From positions 711,721-775,720 of the forward strand of contig JAPOXV010000026.1 of the NCBI GenBank assembly GCA_026706935.1: a DNA stretch of 64,000 bases. Reading direction: 5' to 3'. A program made the translations under genes and the position numbers. The notes under the pieces are model-generated. The model saw only the letters and a list, made by a program, of their open reading frames with translations. It searched no databases and was not told the origin of the DNA. Within the stretch, counting starts at the first letter, position 1, and the number at the start of each line of letters is the position of its first letter. Shown here in pieces: positions 35,287-44,448 of this stretch. The DNA comes from Gammaproteobacteria bacterium (GTDB lineage: Bacteria > Pseudomonadota > Gammaproteobacteria > Pseudomonadales > Azotimanducaceae).

Positions 35287-36030
35287 ATGAAACATCTGCT
35301 AATCCTTAACCTTGTTCTCTTCTCGTGTTGTACGCTAGCAAACGAAGATTCGTTTCCTTGGCTGAATTCCTTAGATGCCGGTGAAGGTGTAAGAGGTTCA
35401 GGATCTCTGTTGGTGGGCTTACCTTACGGACTACACGCCCTTGAACCTGAGGAACCTGATGGGAATGAGCTATTCCTCGCCGTACATGGATGGCGGTCAG
35501 AGGGCTATGAGTGGGTGTATCCGTTACAAACGATCGATAACGACCAACGGCATATGTACTTTTTCAACTGGGATACAAGTGACAATCGCTGCCAGTTAGA
35601 AGTAGTTGAAGAGATAAAAACATCGATCCAGAAAGAACTGGTAGATCATTCCGGTTACACATCTGTCTCGGTTATAGGTCACTCCCTGGGTGGCGTAGTG
35701 GTTGCGCAACTAGCGGATGTGTGGGACGCTGATTTGCCATTGACAATCCACACGGTCGCGGCGCCTCTTTTAGTGCTAACAGGAGACGTTAACGAAGAGT
35801 GTCCTAGTCAGTTACCTCAGTCAGAACGCGAAAACGTTAGGTTCATACAGTGGCGAACACAATTCGAATTAGACAACGCGTTTAATCGCATGGACTACAA
35901 CCCGATGGTCGTTGAAATCCCGAACAGTATCGTCGTCGAGCTTCCAGAAACGTACCGTGAACGCCGGCTGGGTCACAATTGGTCGATCAGTTACGTTGCC
36001 GAGCAGATCGCGGACGGGGATTCTGAGTAA
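35287..36030 (+). CDS. Secreted lipase-like alpha/beta hydrolase
   Basis: A 247-residue protein with a signal peptide ending near CCTLA (residue 18; the paired Cys could suggest a lipoprotein but the lipobox is poor). AVHGWRSEGYEW near residue 65 is an oxyanion-hole segment and GHSLGG near 133 is the nucleophile elbow. The likely catalytic His is in RRLGHNW near the C-terminus. It resembles esterases that act in the periplasm or outside. Substrate unknown. It is 3 bases behind the acyl-CoA dehydrogenase and converges on the PEBP gene. Confidence 0.72.
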   Translation: MKHLLILNLVLFSCCTLANEDSFPWLNSLDAGEGVRGSGSLLVGLPYGLHALEPEEPDGNELFLAVHGWRSEGYEWVYPLQTIDNDQRHMYFFNWDTSDNRCQLEVVEEIKTSIQKELVDHSGYTSVSVIGHSLGGVVVAQLADVWDADLPLTIHTVAAPLLVLTGDVNEECPSQLPQSERENVRFIQWRTQFELDNAFNRMDYNPMVVEIPNSIVVELPETYRERRLGHNWSISYVAEQIADGDSE

Positions 36031-36041
36031 GCTCTAAAGCA

Positions 36042-36518
36042 CTAGCCGCGTTGATAAGTACCGACAAGCCGATTCATACCGATGCAATGTGGCTCTATCC
36101 TCTCGAACAACTCCAACATGGACAATCGACCGGGTAAGTCGAGCTCGTCATCAAGCGCGAGCACCCAAAAGAAATAGTTATGGATGCCATGACCTTCAGG
36201 CGGCATAGGACCGCCATATCCAGTGTTGCCGAAATCGTTGTTTCCTTGGGTATAGTCGCTTGAACCTTCATCTAGGCTTGAGACGCCACCAGGAATCCCA
36301 TACAAAACCCAATGCACAAAACCGTAGCCGTTCGGAGTAAGGAGCGGTGCATCAGGATCATGACATACGATCGCGAATGATCTTGTACCTTCTGGCGCGC
36401 CTGACCAAGCGAGAGATGGCGACACGTCCTCTCCCTCGCCAGTGTGCTTGGCTGGAATTACACCTCCTGCCGAAAATGCGCTGCTCGTCAATTGCATACC
36501 CGATAGTGCAAAACCCAT
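36042..36518 (-). CDS. YbhB/YbcL-type PEBP (Raf-kinase-inhibitor-like) protein
   Basis: A 158-residue phosphatidylethanolamine-binding-protein fold. The ligand-pocket motifs are visible: SPSLAWSGAPEGTRSFAIVCHDPDAP near residue 33, FVHWVLYGIP near 66, YGGPMPPEGHGIHNYFFWVLALD near 97. Bacterial members have no settled function. The ATG at 36518 gives MGFALSGMQLTSSAF, a normal family N-terminus. No signal peptide. It is divergent from trpG. Confidence 0.9.
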   Translation of the reverse strand: MGFALSGMQLTSSAFSAGGVIPAKHTGEGEDVSPSLAWSGAPEGTRSFAIVCHDPDAPLLTPNGYGFVHWVLYGIPGGVSSLDEGSSDYTQGNNDFGNTGYGGPMPPEGHGIHNYFFWVLALDDELDLPGRLSMLELFERIEPHCIGMNRLVGTYQRG

Positions 36519-36633
36519 ATGCCATAAACCTCGTCATAGAATTGCGAAAATCCTGCCGTATGTTATCTACATCCATAGCAACGAAGTAGCCTGTACGACC
36601 CCTGCCTGTCTTTTGAATTAGCCCGCGACGACG

Positions 36634-37221
36634 ATGATCCTAATGCTCGACAACTACGACTCATTCACCTACAACTTGGTGCAGTATTTAGGCGAGTTGG
36701 GGGCGGAAGTCGAAGTCCATCGGAACGACGAAATTTCGTTGGACGAAATAGAGGAACTGGATCCAGACCGTATCGTGCTCTCACCTGGTCCTTGTACGCC
36801 AAATGAAGCGGGTGTGTCGGTTGACGTCGTCCAACGATTTGGTAAGCGGAAACCTTTGCTCGGAGTCTGCCTCGGGCATCAGTGCATTGGTCAGGCGTTC
36901 GGTGGCAAAGTTGATCGCGCACACACCGTCATGCACGGTAAGCTCTCAACCATTCGTCACGACCACAAGGGGATTTTTAGTGGTGTCGAAGACGGATTCA
37001 CTGCGACTAGGTACCACTCACTTGTTGTACGACGAGATTCGCTACCGCCCGACTTGACGATGACGGCTTGGAGTGAAACCGCTCAAGGCGAAGTCGACGA
37101 AATCATGGGTATCAGACACAATGAATATCCAATTTACGGCGTACAGTTTCATCCTGAATCGATTAAGACGGCGCCAGGTCACGACATATTGCGTAATTTC
37201 TTGAGGATTCCTACGGCGTGA
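36634..37221 (+). CDS. trpG: Anthranilate synthase component II (glutamine amidotransferase)
   Basis: A 195-residue class I glutaminase that feeds ammonia to TrpE. The opening MILMLDNYDSFTYNLVQYL is diagnostic. The nucleophile is the Cys of LGVCLGHQ near residue 80, and the His-Glu pair is in VQFHPES near 172. The same subunit may also serve PabB. It begins the trpGDC operon with 4-nt overlaps and is 8.3 kb from trpE. Confidence 0.95.
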   Translation: MILMLDNYDSFTYNLVQYLGELGAEVEVHRNDEISLDEIEELDPDRIVLSPGPCTPNEAGVSVDVVQRFGKRKPLLGVCLGHQCIGQAFGGKVDRAHTVMHGKLSTIRHDHKGIFSGVEDGFTATRYHSLVVRRDSLPPDLTMTAWSETAQGEVDEIMGIRHNEYPIYGVQFHPESIKTAPGHDILRNFLRIPTA

Positions 37222-38246
37222 ATATAGCGGAAGCGCTCACCTCAATAACTGCGGGTGAAGATCTGTCGTTCCATCAGACAAAAGCCGTTTTCGATTTAAT
37301 CATGGCGGGTGACGCAACTCCCGGGCAAATCGGCGGTGTGCTGATGGCGCTAGAGACGAAAGGTGCGGTCGTACAAGAAATTGCTGGGGCGGCGAGCGCG
37401 ATGCGGGATGCATCCGTGAAGGTCGAAGTGGACATCGACAACCTTGTCGACACCTGCGGTACAGGAGGATCCGGTTCTCACAAGCTTTTTAATGTCTCTA
37501 CAGCCGCTGCGTTCGTTGCGGCGGCGGGTGGCGCAAGCGTTGCGAAGCACGGTAACCGTGCGGCTTCAAGTAAAAGCGGTAGCGCGGATGTACTTGAGCT
37601 CGCTGGTGTCAATCTCGAATTGAATCCAGAGCAAGTTGCACGCTGCATCAAGGAGGTCGGTGTTGGTTTTCTGTTTGCGATGTCCCATCATCCTGCAATG
37701 CGTTTTGCGGGCCCGGTCCGGAAAGAACTCGGTATTAGGACAGTCTTCAACGTATTAGGACCACTTACGAATCCCGCTTCCGCAAAACGACAGGTACTGG
37801 GCGTCTTTGCAGCGGATATGCAGCGACCGCTAGCCAAGGTACTCGCCCAATTAGGTGCGGAACACGTTCTCGTTGTTCATGCTGATGGCTTGGACGAGCT
37901 ATCCGTCGCAGGGGCAAGCTCGATCGTGGAACTGCGGGATGGTCATCTCGAGGAATATTCCGTTGAACCTGCTGATTTCGGATTGGATGAGCATGATGTC
38001 AGTGACTTACACTGCAATTCGCCAGAAGAGAGCTTGGCGATGATCCGAGCCGCCCTAACTGGTACAGAGAATCAAGCGGCTTCAGACTTGGTGGCGCTAA
38101 ATGCAGGCGCCGCGCTTTATGCGGCTGATGTGGCAGGGAGTTTAGCCAATGGCGTAGCAATGGCGCAAGACCTCATCATCACGGGACAAGCATCGGAGAA
38201 ACTCAAGGAATTTGTTGCGCTCACTAAAGCAATACCCGCCGCATGA
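37218..38246 (+). CDS. trpD: Anthranilate phosphoribosyltransferase
   Basis: A 342-residue enzyme that joins anthranilate to PRPP. The PRPP-binding motifs are DTCGTGGSG near residue 76, KHGNRAASSKSGSADVLE near 110 and the later RTVFNVLGPLTNP near 173. The start is GTG at 37218, overlapping the trpG stop. Length is normal for the family. trpC overlaps its end as ATGA. Confidence 0.95.
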   Translation: MNIAEALTSITAGEDLSFHQTKAVFDLIMAGDATPGQIGGVLMALETKGAVVQEIAGAASAMRDASVKVEVDIDNLVDTCGTGGSGSHKLFNVSTAAAFVAAAGGASVAKHGNRAASSKSGSADVLELAGVNLELNPEQVARCIKEVGVGFLFAMSHHPAMRFAGPVRKELGIRTVFNVLGPLTNPASAKRQVLGVFAADMQRPLAKVLAQLGAEHVLVVHADGLDELSVAGASSIVELRDGHLEEYSVEPADFGLDEHDVSDLHCNSPEESLAMIRAALTGTENQAASDLVALNAGAALYAADVAGSLANGVAMAQDLIITGQASEKLKEFVALTKAIPAA

Positions 38247-39046
38247 AAGGTACCGTCCTTGACGAGATCGTAGCGCACAAACGAACTGAAGTAGATTCAC
38301 GAAAACGAAAAACACCACTAAATTCACTTGAATCTGCTCTACGAGATTCGCCACCACTGCGTGGCTTCCAGGAAGCGCTTGATGCACCCGAAGCGTCGGT
38401 GATCGCAGAAATAAAAAGAGCATCTCCTAGCAAAGGTGTGATCCGAGAGGATTTCAATCCATCGGAAATCGCAACTAGCTATGAGCAGTATGGGGCGGCT
38501 TGTTTGTCTGTCCTTACGGATGAACGGTTTTTTCAAGGCAACGACGCGGTACTTAGTACCGCTAGAACAACAACACAGTTGCCCGTTCTCCGCAAGGACT
38601 TCATCGTCGATGAATACCAGATTTTCGAGACGCGGGTGTTACCTGCGGATTGTTTGCTGTTGATCGTCGGCGCCCTTGACCGTGCGCATCTTGAATCGTT
38701 TCACCAGATCGGTATAGAACTTGGTATGGCAGTATTGGTAGAAGTTCACGACGAGTCAGAACTCGAAACGGCTCTTTCCGTTGATGCGCAGCTTATCGGC
38801 ATAAACAACCGAGATCTACGGACTTTTCATACCGACCTTTCAGTTACTGAGCGACTCGTCCAACGAATCCCCTCATCAGTGAAGGTTGTATCCGAAAGCG
38901 GTATCCATAGCCGAGAGGATGTGGCGCGAATCCTCGCATGCGGCGTGAATACGTTTTTGGTCGGTGAAGCGTTCATGCGCGCGAGTGATCCAGGACTCGC
39001 GATGAGTGAGATTTTCGGGTATCGTAAAGAATCTTCCACGGGGTAA
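38243..39046 (+). CDS. trpC: Indole-3-glycerol-phosphate synthase
   Basis: A 267-residue TIM-barrel enzyme. The motifs are VIAEIKRASPSKG near residue 54, LRKDFIVDEYQ near 116, INNRDLRTF near 187, VSESGIHS near 215 and LVGEAFMRA near 241. It is the stand-alone form, without a fused TrpF domain. trpF, trpB and trpA are not in the window next to it. It ends the trpGDC operon; the OsmC gene starts 8 bases on. Confidence 0.95.
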   Translation: MKGTVLDEIVAHKRTEVDSRKRKTPLNSLESALRDSPPLRGFQEALDAPEASVIAEIKRASPSKGVIREDFNPSEIATSYEQYGAACLSVLTDERFFQGNDAVLSTARTTTQLPVLRKDFIVDEYQIFETRVLPADCLLLIVGALDRAHLESFHQIGIELGMAVLVEVHDESELETALSVDAQLIGINNRDLRTFHTDLSVTERLVQRIPSSVKVVSESGIHSREDVARILACGVNTFLVGEAFMRASDPGLAMSEIFGYRKESSTG

Positions 39047-39054
39047 TTCGGCAT

Positions 39055-39480
39055 ATGAACATGCATGTAGACGTTCATTGGCACGAAGCTGTTCACTTCA
39101 CCGCTAGCGCCGATAGTGGTCATCGCATTGAGATCGATGGACCACCCGATTTAGGAGGCATAAACGCGGGTACACGACCGATGGAACTCATGTTGATGAG
39201 TATTGGCAGCTGTGCGGCGACGGACGTCGCGCACATATTGACGAAAGGTAGAGTCAAGGTGCAACGCTGCAACGTTTCGGTCGATGCACATAGGGCATTG
39301 GAGGAGCCTCAAGTATTTACGGCGATTCATTTGAGGTTCAGCGTCGCGGGCGACGGGTTGACGGAAAGGAAGTTAGCCCGAGCGATCGAGCTGAGCGCGG
39401 AAAAATACTGCTCGGCTTCGATTCTCATGCAGAGAGCTGGTGTGGACCTCACTCACGAGTTCGAGTTGATCACCGCTTGA
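39055..39480 (+). CDS. OsmC family protein
   Basis: A 141-residue OsmC/Ohr-fold protein. The two redox Cys are in GSCAATD near residue 52 and in KYCSAS near 122, matching the YhfA-like branch. Family members reduce organic hydroperoxides using thiols. An OsmC gene after trpC is a recurrent order in Gammaproteobacteria. The VOC gene begins by overlap of TTG with its TGA. Confidence 0.87.
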   Translation: MNMHVDVHWHEAVHFTASADSGHRIEIDGPPDLGGINAGTRPMELMLMSIGSCAATDVAHILTKGRVKVQRCNVSVDAHRALEEPQVFTAIHLRFSVAGDGLTERKLARAIELSAEKYCSASILMQRAGVDLTHEFELITA

Positions 39481-39878
39481 AGGACTCGAAAGTACGCCCG
39501 AATCTGTTGGGTCTGCATCATGTAGCGCTACGCACGAGTAATTACGACGCTACTCGCACGTTCTATACGGACGTTATTGGTATGAGTATTGAATGGGAGC
39601 CGGATGCTGACAACGTCTATCTAACGAGTGGCACAGATAACCTAGCGATACACCGTGTAGTAGAAGACGCGAGTCCATCACAACTCCTTGATCATATCGG
39701 TTTTATCGTTTCAAACGCTAGAGACGTTGATGCTTGGTATGAGTATTTAGTTGAACACGATGTTGAGATCGTTTCGTCGCCACGTACACATCGCGACGGG
39801 GCTCGGAGTTTTTATTGCCTGGATCCCGCTGGCGTTCAGGTGCAGGTGATCCACCACCCTCCTTTAAGCGGCGATTAG
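39477..39878 (+). CDS. VOC family (glyoxalase/dioxygenase fold) protein
   Basis: A 133-residue vicinal-oxygen-chelate protein. Potential metal ligands are His in LGLHHVALRTSNYD near residue 14 and Glu/His in the second half (LLDHIGFIV near 71). It may bind a divalent metal and act on a small electrophile. The TTG at 39477 overlaps the OsmC stop (TTGA), indicating translational coupling. Specific function is unknown. It converges on coq7 with 4 bases between stops. Confidence 0.82.
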   Translation: MKDSKVRPNLLGLHHVALRTSNYDATRTFYTDVIGMSIEWEPDADNVYLTSGTDNLAIHRVVEDASPSQLLDHIGFIVSNARDVDAWYEYLVEHDVEIVSSPRTHRDGARSFYCLDPAGVQVQVIHHPPLSGD

Positions 39879-39882
39879 AGTT

Positions 39883-40512
39883 TTAGACGATCGCCGTCGT
39901 GCGAGTCATGACCTTCGCTGCGAGCGCCATCCCTGCCTTTATCGGTTTCGAAAAAACCATCCCACCTTGGTCGCGCGCCGTTAATCGATGTTGCGCTTCG
40001 TCCGCTCGAATCGACTCCAGCATTGCTTTTGTTCGTTCGTCATCATCGTTCAACTCTGCGATATGGCGATCCAGATGCTTGCAGACTTCGTCCTCAGTCG
40101 CCTCGACAAAACCAAGACTTACTCGATCGCCTAATTGACCCGTGATCGCACCGATTCCGACCGATGCTGCGTAGAAGAACGGTTCAAGGACGCTCGGATT
40201 AGCGTCCAGTTCATTCAAACGTGCACGACATAGTGCAAGATGCTCACGTTCCTCGGTGGCGGCTTGCTTTAATTGACGTTGAACGCTCGGTTTACGCGCT
40301 GTCAGCGCTTGACCTTCATACAAAGCTTGTGCACACACTTCACCGCAGTGGTTTATTCGCATGATTGAAGTGGCAGCTCGACGATTTCGAGGTGATAGTT
40401 CTTTTTCAGATGGGAACTTCGAGTTGTCGAACGACTCTTGGTGAGTGTCCGTCAGCGTGCGCAAACCGCTGTCAACGACTTGAATGACCTCATCTAGCAG
40501 ATCGCGGAACAT
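39883..40512 (-). CDS. coq7: 2-nonaprenyl-3-methyl-6-methoxy-1,4-benzoquinol hydroxylase
   Basis: A 209-residue ferritin-like diiron hydroxylase of ubiquinone synthesis. The diiron ligands show as NHCGEVCAQALYEGQ near residue 54, EEREHLALC near 87, EATEDEV near 137 and ADEAQH near 168. It is membrane-associated in the family. The start is the ATG at 40512. It is last in a left-running group prmA-purH-purD-LLM-coq7 with 5-15 base gaps, except for the gap after prmA. Confidence 0.94.
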   Translation of the reverse strand: MFRDLLDEVIQVVDSGLRTLTDTHQESFDNSKFPSEKELSPRNRRAATSIMRINHCGEVCAQALYEGQALTARKPSVQRQLKQAATEEREHLALCRARLNELDANPSVLEPFFYAASVGIGAITGQLGDRVSLGFVEATEDEVCKHLDRHIAELNDDDERTKAMLESIRADEAQHRLTARDQGGMVFSKPIKAGMALAAKVMTRTTAIV

Positions 40513-40517
40513 CTAGC

Positions 40518-41525
40518 CTAGTTCTTAAGTACGGATAGTAATTCTGGCAATTCGTCTCGCTCAATTACAGGACTGCCGAATCCCGTTCGCTTCACGACGC
40601 CAGCAAATCGTCGTTTCATTTCGGTTACGACCTTTCCTGGTGAACCCACGATCGCGATCGTATTGAGGACTTCATCATCGATCAACGCAACCATCTCGTC
40701 GCGTCGGTGTGCACGATTCAAAGGGATCAACTCATCCTGAAGAGCTCCCCAACCGTGGAGTTCAAGAACAGGTCGATACGCAACAGTACAACCGTAGAAA
40801 GCGATTCGGTCTTTGATGACCGCAACTGCATGCTCCAGTTCTTCGTCTGTATGTCCCATCGCGAGCATCGGCGCATAGTCGATCTGGAACGAGTCGAGGC
40901 TTTTGTGACGTTTTATTAAACCTTCCTCAACCGCTGGTAACGTGACTTCCTTCAGATAGCGTGCGGTAGAAAACGGATGGGTGATTAGTCCATCTGCGAC
41001 TTCACCGGCTACCTTCGTCATTAGCGGTCCTGTCGCAGACAACAGAATCTCCGGTTTGAATGCTGGTTCGATGTCGGGTGGCGTGAATGTTGAGGGCATC
41101 AACGTATGTTGGTAATACTCGCCGCGAAAGTCCAAGTGCTTTCCTTCATACCAGCATTCGAAAATCGCGTTCATCGCATTTATGAACTCCCGCATCTGAC
41201 GTGCAGGTTTGTGCCACGGCATGCTAAAGCGTCGTTCGATGTGGGGTTTCACTTGAGAACCAATCCCGAGAATCAGACGACCATTCGCGAGTCGATTCAA
41301 TTCGTGCGCTTGGAGAGCAAGTGACATAGGATTTCGCGCGAACGCGACAACCACCGACGTGACGAGTTGAATTGTGGAAGTTTCAATGGCGGCGACGGTT
41401 AGAGGTACGAACGGGTCTCGATTCGTTTCGGATACTCGAATACCGTCATATCCAGTCCGCTCCATTGTTTGAGCCGCATCACCGATACGTAATGGATCGT
41501 TGGTAACGCTGACGTCAACTTTCAT
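40518..41525 (-). CDS. LLM-class flavin/F420-dependent oxidoreductase (TIGR03617-like)
   Basis: A 335-residue luciferase-like protein. The opening MKVDVSVTNDPLRIGD and RLILGIGSQVKPHIERRF near residue 85 match a subgroup often annotated as F420-dependent. The conserved DGLITHPF segment lies near 184. Cofactor and substrate are not fixed by sequence. It is 15 bases behind purD and 5 before coq7 in the same direction, so it is probably co-transcribed with them. It is not a close copy of the protein at 7650. Confidence 0.84.
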   Translation of the reverse strand: MKVDVSVTNDPLRIGDAAQTMERTGYDGIRVSETNRDPFVPLTVAAIETSTIQLVTSVVVAFARNPMSLALQAHELNRLANGRLILGIGSQVKPHIERRFSMPWHKPARQMREFINAMNAIFECWYEGKHLDFRGEYYQHTLMPSTFTPPDIEPAFKPEILLSATGPLMTKVAGEVADGLITHPFSTARYLKEVTLPAVEEGLIKRHKSLDSFQIDYAPMLAMGHTDEELEHAVAVIKDRIAFYGCTVAYRPVLELHGWGALQDELIPLNRAHRRDEMVALIDDEVLNTIAIVGSPGKVVTEMKRRFAGVVKRTGFGSPVIERDELPELLSVLKN

Positions 41526-41540
41526 GGGGCAGCGAGGCAG

Positions 41541-42824
41541 TTAGTTCTGTAATCGTTCAATCGCTCGATATCCGATATCCGTTCGAAAGTGCTGGCCCTT
41601 GAAATCAATCGCTTCGACGCCTTCGTAAGCACGCTGACGCGCTTGCATGAAGTCTGCATCGGATCCGACGACACATAGAACACGCCCACCGGACGTATGA
41701 ACTTCGTCATCATGGATTTGGGTTCCCGCATGAAACGTTTTCGTACCAGCAAGGTTGTGATCGAGCCCGGAAATCTTGTAGCCAGTCTCATACTGTTCGG
41801 GGTAGCCACCCGAGGCGACGACGACGCCGACAGCAGCGCGCTCATCGAACTCAATTGATTCTCCCCTTAACTGCCCATTCACAGCGGCGAAACACAGACT
41901 GGACAAACCTGACCTTAAGCGATACAAGACAGGTTGCGCTTCAGGGTCGCCGAACCGACAGTTGAACTCCACGACATGTACGTCCTTGTTTTTAGAGATC
42001 ATCAAACCGGCATATAGAAATCCTTGAAAAGGCGTACCGTCCACCGACATGCCGTTGATTGTTGGATGAATGACCTCATCTAGGATTTTGGCTTCAACGT
42101 CTTCGTCAATCACGGGAGCCGGAGAGTAAGCTCCCATGCCACCCGTGTTGGGTCCTCGACCGCCGTCGAATACTGGTTTGTGGTCTTGTGAACTGGCGAA
42201 TGGCAGAACGGCTTCGCCATCAGACATCACGATGTAGCTTGCTTCTTCGCCTACCAAGAACTCTTCGATAACGATTTCACGGCCTGCCTCACCGAATCGA
42301 TCGCCAGATAGCATCTCGGTCGCCGCTACGATCGCTTCAGCGTTGGTTTGCGCGACCACAACGCCTTTGCCAGCCGCTAACCCATTGGCTTTGACGACGA
42401 TTGGACTCCCTTGTTCCTCAATGTAAGCTACAGCTTCATCGAGATGGCTCGTCGTCAAGTGCGATGCGGTGGGAATGCCGTAGCGCTGCATGAAATCTTT
42501 CGCAAATGCCTTCGACCCTTCTAATTGCGCAGCTTTGCGACTGGGTGCAAAGCACTTTAAACCAGCTGCGTCGAAGCGTTCACGAATACCGTTCACGAGC
42601 GGATCCTCAGGACCGATGATGGTTAGGTCAATTCGTTCTCGCTTACAGAGTTCGACTTGGGCGTCAAAATCACTGACAGGAATCGCAACGTTGGTACATT
42701 TCGATTCGTTCGCAGTTCCTGCGTTACCGGGAGCAACGAATACACGATTGACCACGTCGTCGCGCGCGAGTGCCCAAGCGAGGGCATGTTCGCGCCCTCC
42801 AGATCCGACGACTAGCACATTCAT
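41541..42824 (-). CDS. purD: Phosphoribosylamine-glycine ligase
   Basis: A 427-residue ATP-grasp enzyme of purine synthesis that joins glycine to phosphoribosylamine. The real start is the ATG at 42824 (MNVLVVGSGGREHALAWAL); the frame is open to 42863. ATP-grasp motifs include VVKANGLAAGKGV near residue 142 and EFNCRFGDPEAQP near 286. Stop and start are 7 bases apart from purH, so they share a transcript. Confidence 0.95.
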   Translation of the reverse strand: MNVLVVGSGGREHALAWALARDDVVNRVFVAPGNAGTANESKCTNVAIPVSDFDAQVELCKRERIDLTIIGPEDPLVNGIRERFDAAGLKCFAPSRKAAQLEGSKAFAKDFMQRYGIPTASHLTTSHLDEAVAYIEEQGSPIVVKANGLAAGKGVVVAQTNAEAIVAATEMLSGDRFGEAGREIVIEEFLVGEEASYIVMSDGEAVLPFASSQDHKPVFDGGRGPNTGGMGAYSPAPVIDEDVEAKILDEVIHPTINGMSVDGTPFQGFLYAGLMISKNKDVHVVEFNCRFGDPEAQPVLYRLRSGLSSLCFAAVNGQLRGESIEFDERAAVGVVVASGGYPEQYETGYKISGLDHNLAGTKTFHAGTQIHDDEVHTSGGRVLCVVGSDADFMQARQRAYEGVEAIDFKGQHFRTDIGYRAIERLQN

Positions 42825-42831
42825 CGCGGAA

Positions 42832-44349
42832 TTAGTGCCTAAAGTGGCGGATGCCAGTCGCAACCATCGCCATCCCGTGATCGTTACACGCAGTAATTAC
42901 CTCGTCATCGCGTATCGATCCGGCAGGTTGAATGATTGCGGTCACTCCCGCTTCGGCCGCGTAGTCTATGCCATCGCGAAACGGGAAGAACGCGTCAGAG
43001 GCCATGACGCATCCGGATTTGCCTAGATCCTCTTCTTTCATGCGCAGGGATGCGATGCGGACGCTGATGACGCGGTTTGGTTGACCCGCTCCGATTCCAA
43101 TAGTCATTCGATCATGGACGAACACGATCGCGTTTGACTTAACGTGTTTGACGACATGCCACGCGAAGCGCAAATCACGCTCTTCGTCCATCGATGGCGC
43201 ACGCTCGGTCAGAACTGACCATTCAGCATCGCTCAGATCGGCCGTGTCCAAATCCTGAACTAAAGCACCGTTTCCGACGGAGTTAACACTTAAACTGTTT
43301 GCACTCGACCGGTCATTCGATACTGTCAAGAGCCGTAGTGCTTTCTTGCGCTTGGCGATTGATGGCACGGATTCATCTACACTAGGGGCAGCGATTACTT
43401 CAGCGAATTGGTTGTCCAAGACGTGCTCCAGTGTCGTTGCGTCCAATTCCTGATTGAACGCGACGATGCCGCCAAATGCGGATGTCGGATCGGTACGGAA
43501 CGCTTTAGTGTAGGCGTCAAGCAGAGAATTTCCGATGGCAATTCCACACGGATTCGCATGTTTGACGATCACACAAGCAGATTCAGTGAGACCGCTTAGG
43601 CACTGTAGAGCAGCATCAGTATCTGCTATGTTGTTGTAAGACATCGCTTTGCCTTGCAATTGGTCTATTTCGCGATGACGTGAAGGATCTCGGTAATACG
43701 CGGCGTCTTGGTGAGGATTTTCGCCGTATCGCATGACGGCATCACGCTCATAGGTAAGCGTTAGGCGTTCCGGGAACTTCTCATTGGAGGATAAATAGCG
43801 TGCGATTTCTGCATCGTAGGCGGCCGTATGCCGAAAAGCCTTCGCTGCCATGGATTCGCGAAATGCGGCGTCGACTTGTCCAGCACTGATTCGCTCACTT
43901 ACATTGTGGTAGTCGTTGGGGTCGACGATTACGAGAACATGCTCTTGGTTTTTTGCCGCGGCACGGATTAAGGACACACCACCGATGTCGATTTCTTCGA
44001 TCGCCTGTGCGCGCGTGGTATTGGTTTCCCGTATCGTCTTCGAAAATTGGTATAGATTCACGACAACGATGGATATCGGCTCTAACGCGTGAGATTGGAA
44101 CTCCTTTTCGTCAAGATCGGGTCGTCCTAGGATGCCTCCGAACACTCGCGGATGTAGTGTTTTGACCCGGCCTCCGAACATCTCTGGCGAACCGGTGTAC
44201 TGAGCGATCTCGAGGACGGGGATGCCGTTTTCTTTGAGTAGACGACCCGTGCCACCAGTGCTTAGCACGTCGTATCCGTTGTTGATTAATGTGTGTGCGA
44301 GTTCGACCGCGCCGGTCTTGTCGGTGACACTGATGAGTGCTTTAGGCAA
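42832..44349 (-). CDS. purH: Bifunctional AICAR transformylase/IMP cyclohydrolase
   Basis: A 505-residue enzyme catalysing the last two steps of IMP synthesis. The N-terminal cyclohydrolase domain has KALISVTDKTG and VLSTGGTGRLL near residue 28. The transformylase domain has RYGENPHQDAAYYR near 206, the CVIVKHANPCG segment near 255 and, at the end, DAFFPFRDGID. The first usable start is TTG at 44349; an in-frame stop lies upstream and no ATG or GTG precedes the conserved N-terminus. The usual dusB and fis genes between prmA and purH are absent. Confidence 0.95.
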   Translation of the reverse strand: MPKALISVTDKTGAVELAHTLINNGYDVLSTGGTGRLLKENGIPVLEIAQYTGSPEMFGGRVKTLHPRVFGGILGRPDLDEKEFQSHALEPISIVVVNLYQFSKTIRETNTTRAQAIEEIDIGGVSLIRAAAKNQEHVLVIVDPNDYHNVSERISAGQVDAAFRESMAAKAFRHTAAYDAEIARYLSSNEKFPERLTLTYERDAVMRYGENPHQDAAYYRDPSRHREIDQLQGKAMSYNNIADTDAALQCLSGLTESACVIVKHANPCGIAIGNSLLDAYTKAFRTDPTSAFGGIVAFNQELDATTLEHVLDNQFAEVIAAPSVDESVPSIAKRKKALRLLTVSNDRSSANSLSVNSVGNGALVQDLDTADLSDAEWSVLTERAPSMDEERDLRFAWHVVKHVKSNAIVFVHDRMTIGIGAGQPNRVISVRIASLRMKEEDLGKSGCVMASDAFFPFRDGIDYAAEAGVTAIIQPAGSIRDDEVITACNDHGMAMVATGIRHFRH

Positions 44350-44448
44350 GAATCTTTCGCGTAATTTGGTGATCTATTGGACGCGTCTTCAGCACACCTG
44401 TGCGAAGCGTGGAGAGCCAGTGGAACGACTACACTAACACGTCGCGAA

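Noticed and set aside
26858-39046. Split of trpE from trpGDC taken as a rearrangement
   Set aside because: The same separation, with rpe-gph-trpE as one block and trpGDC as another, is normal in Pseudomonas and relatives.
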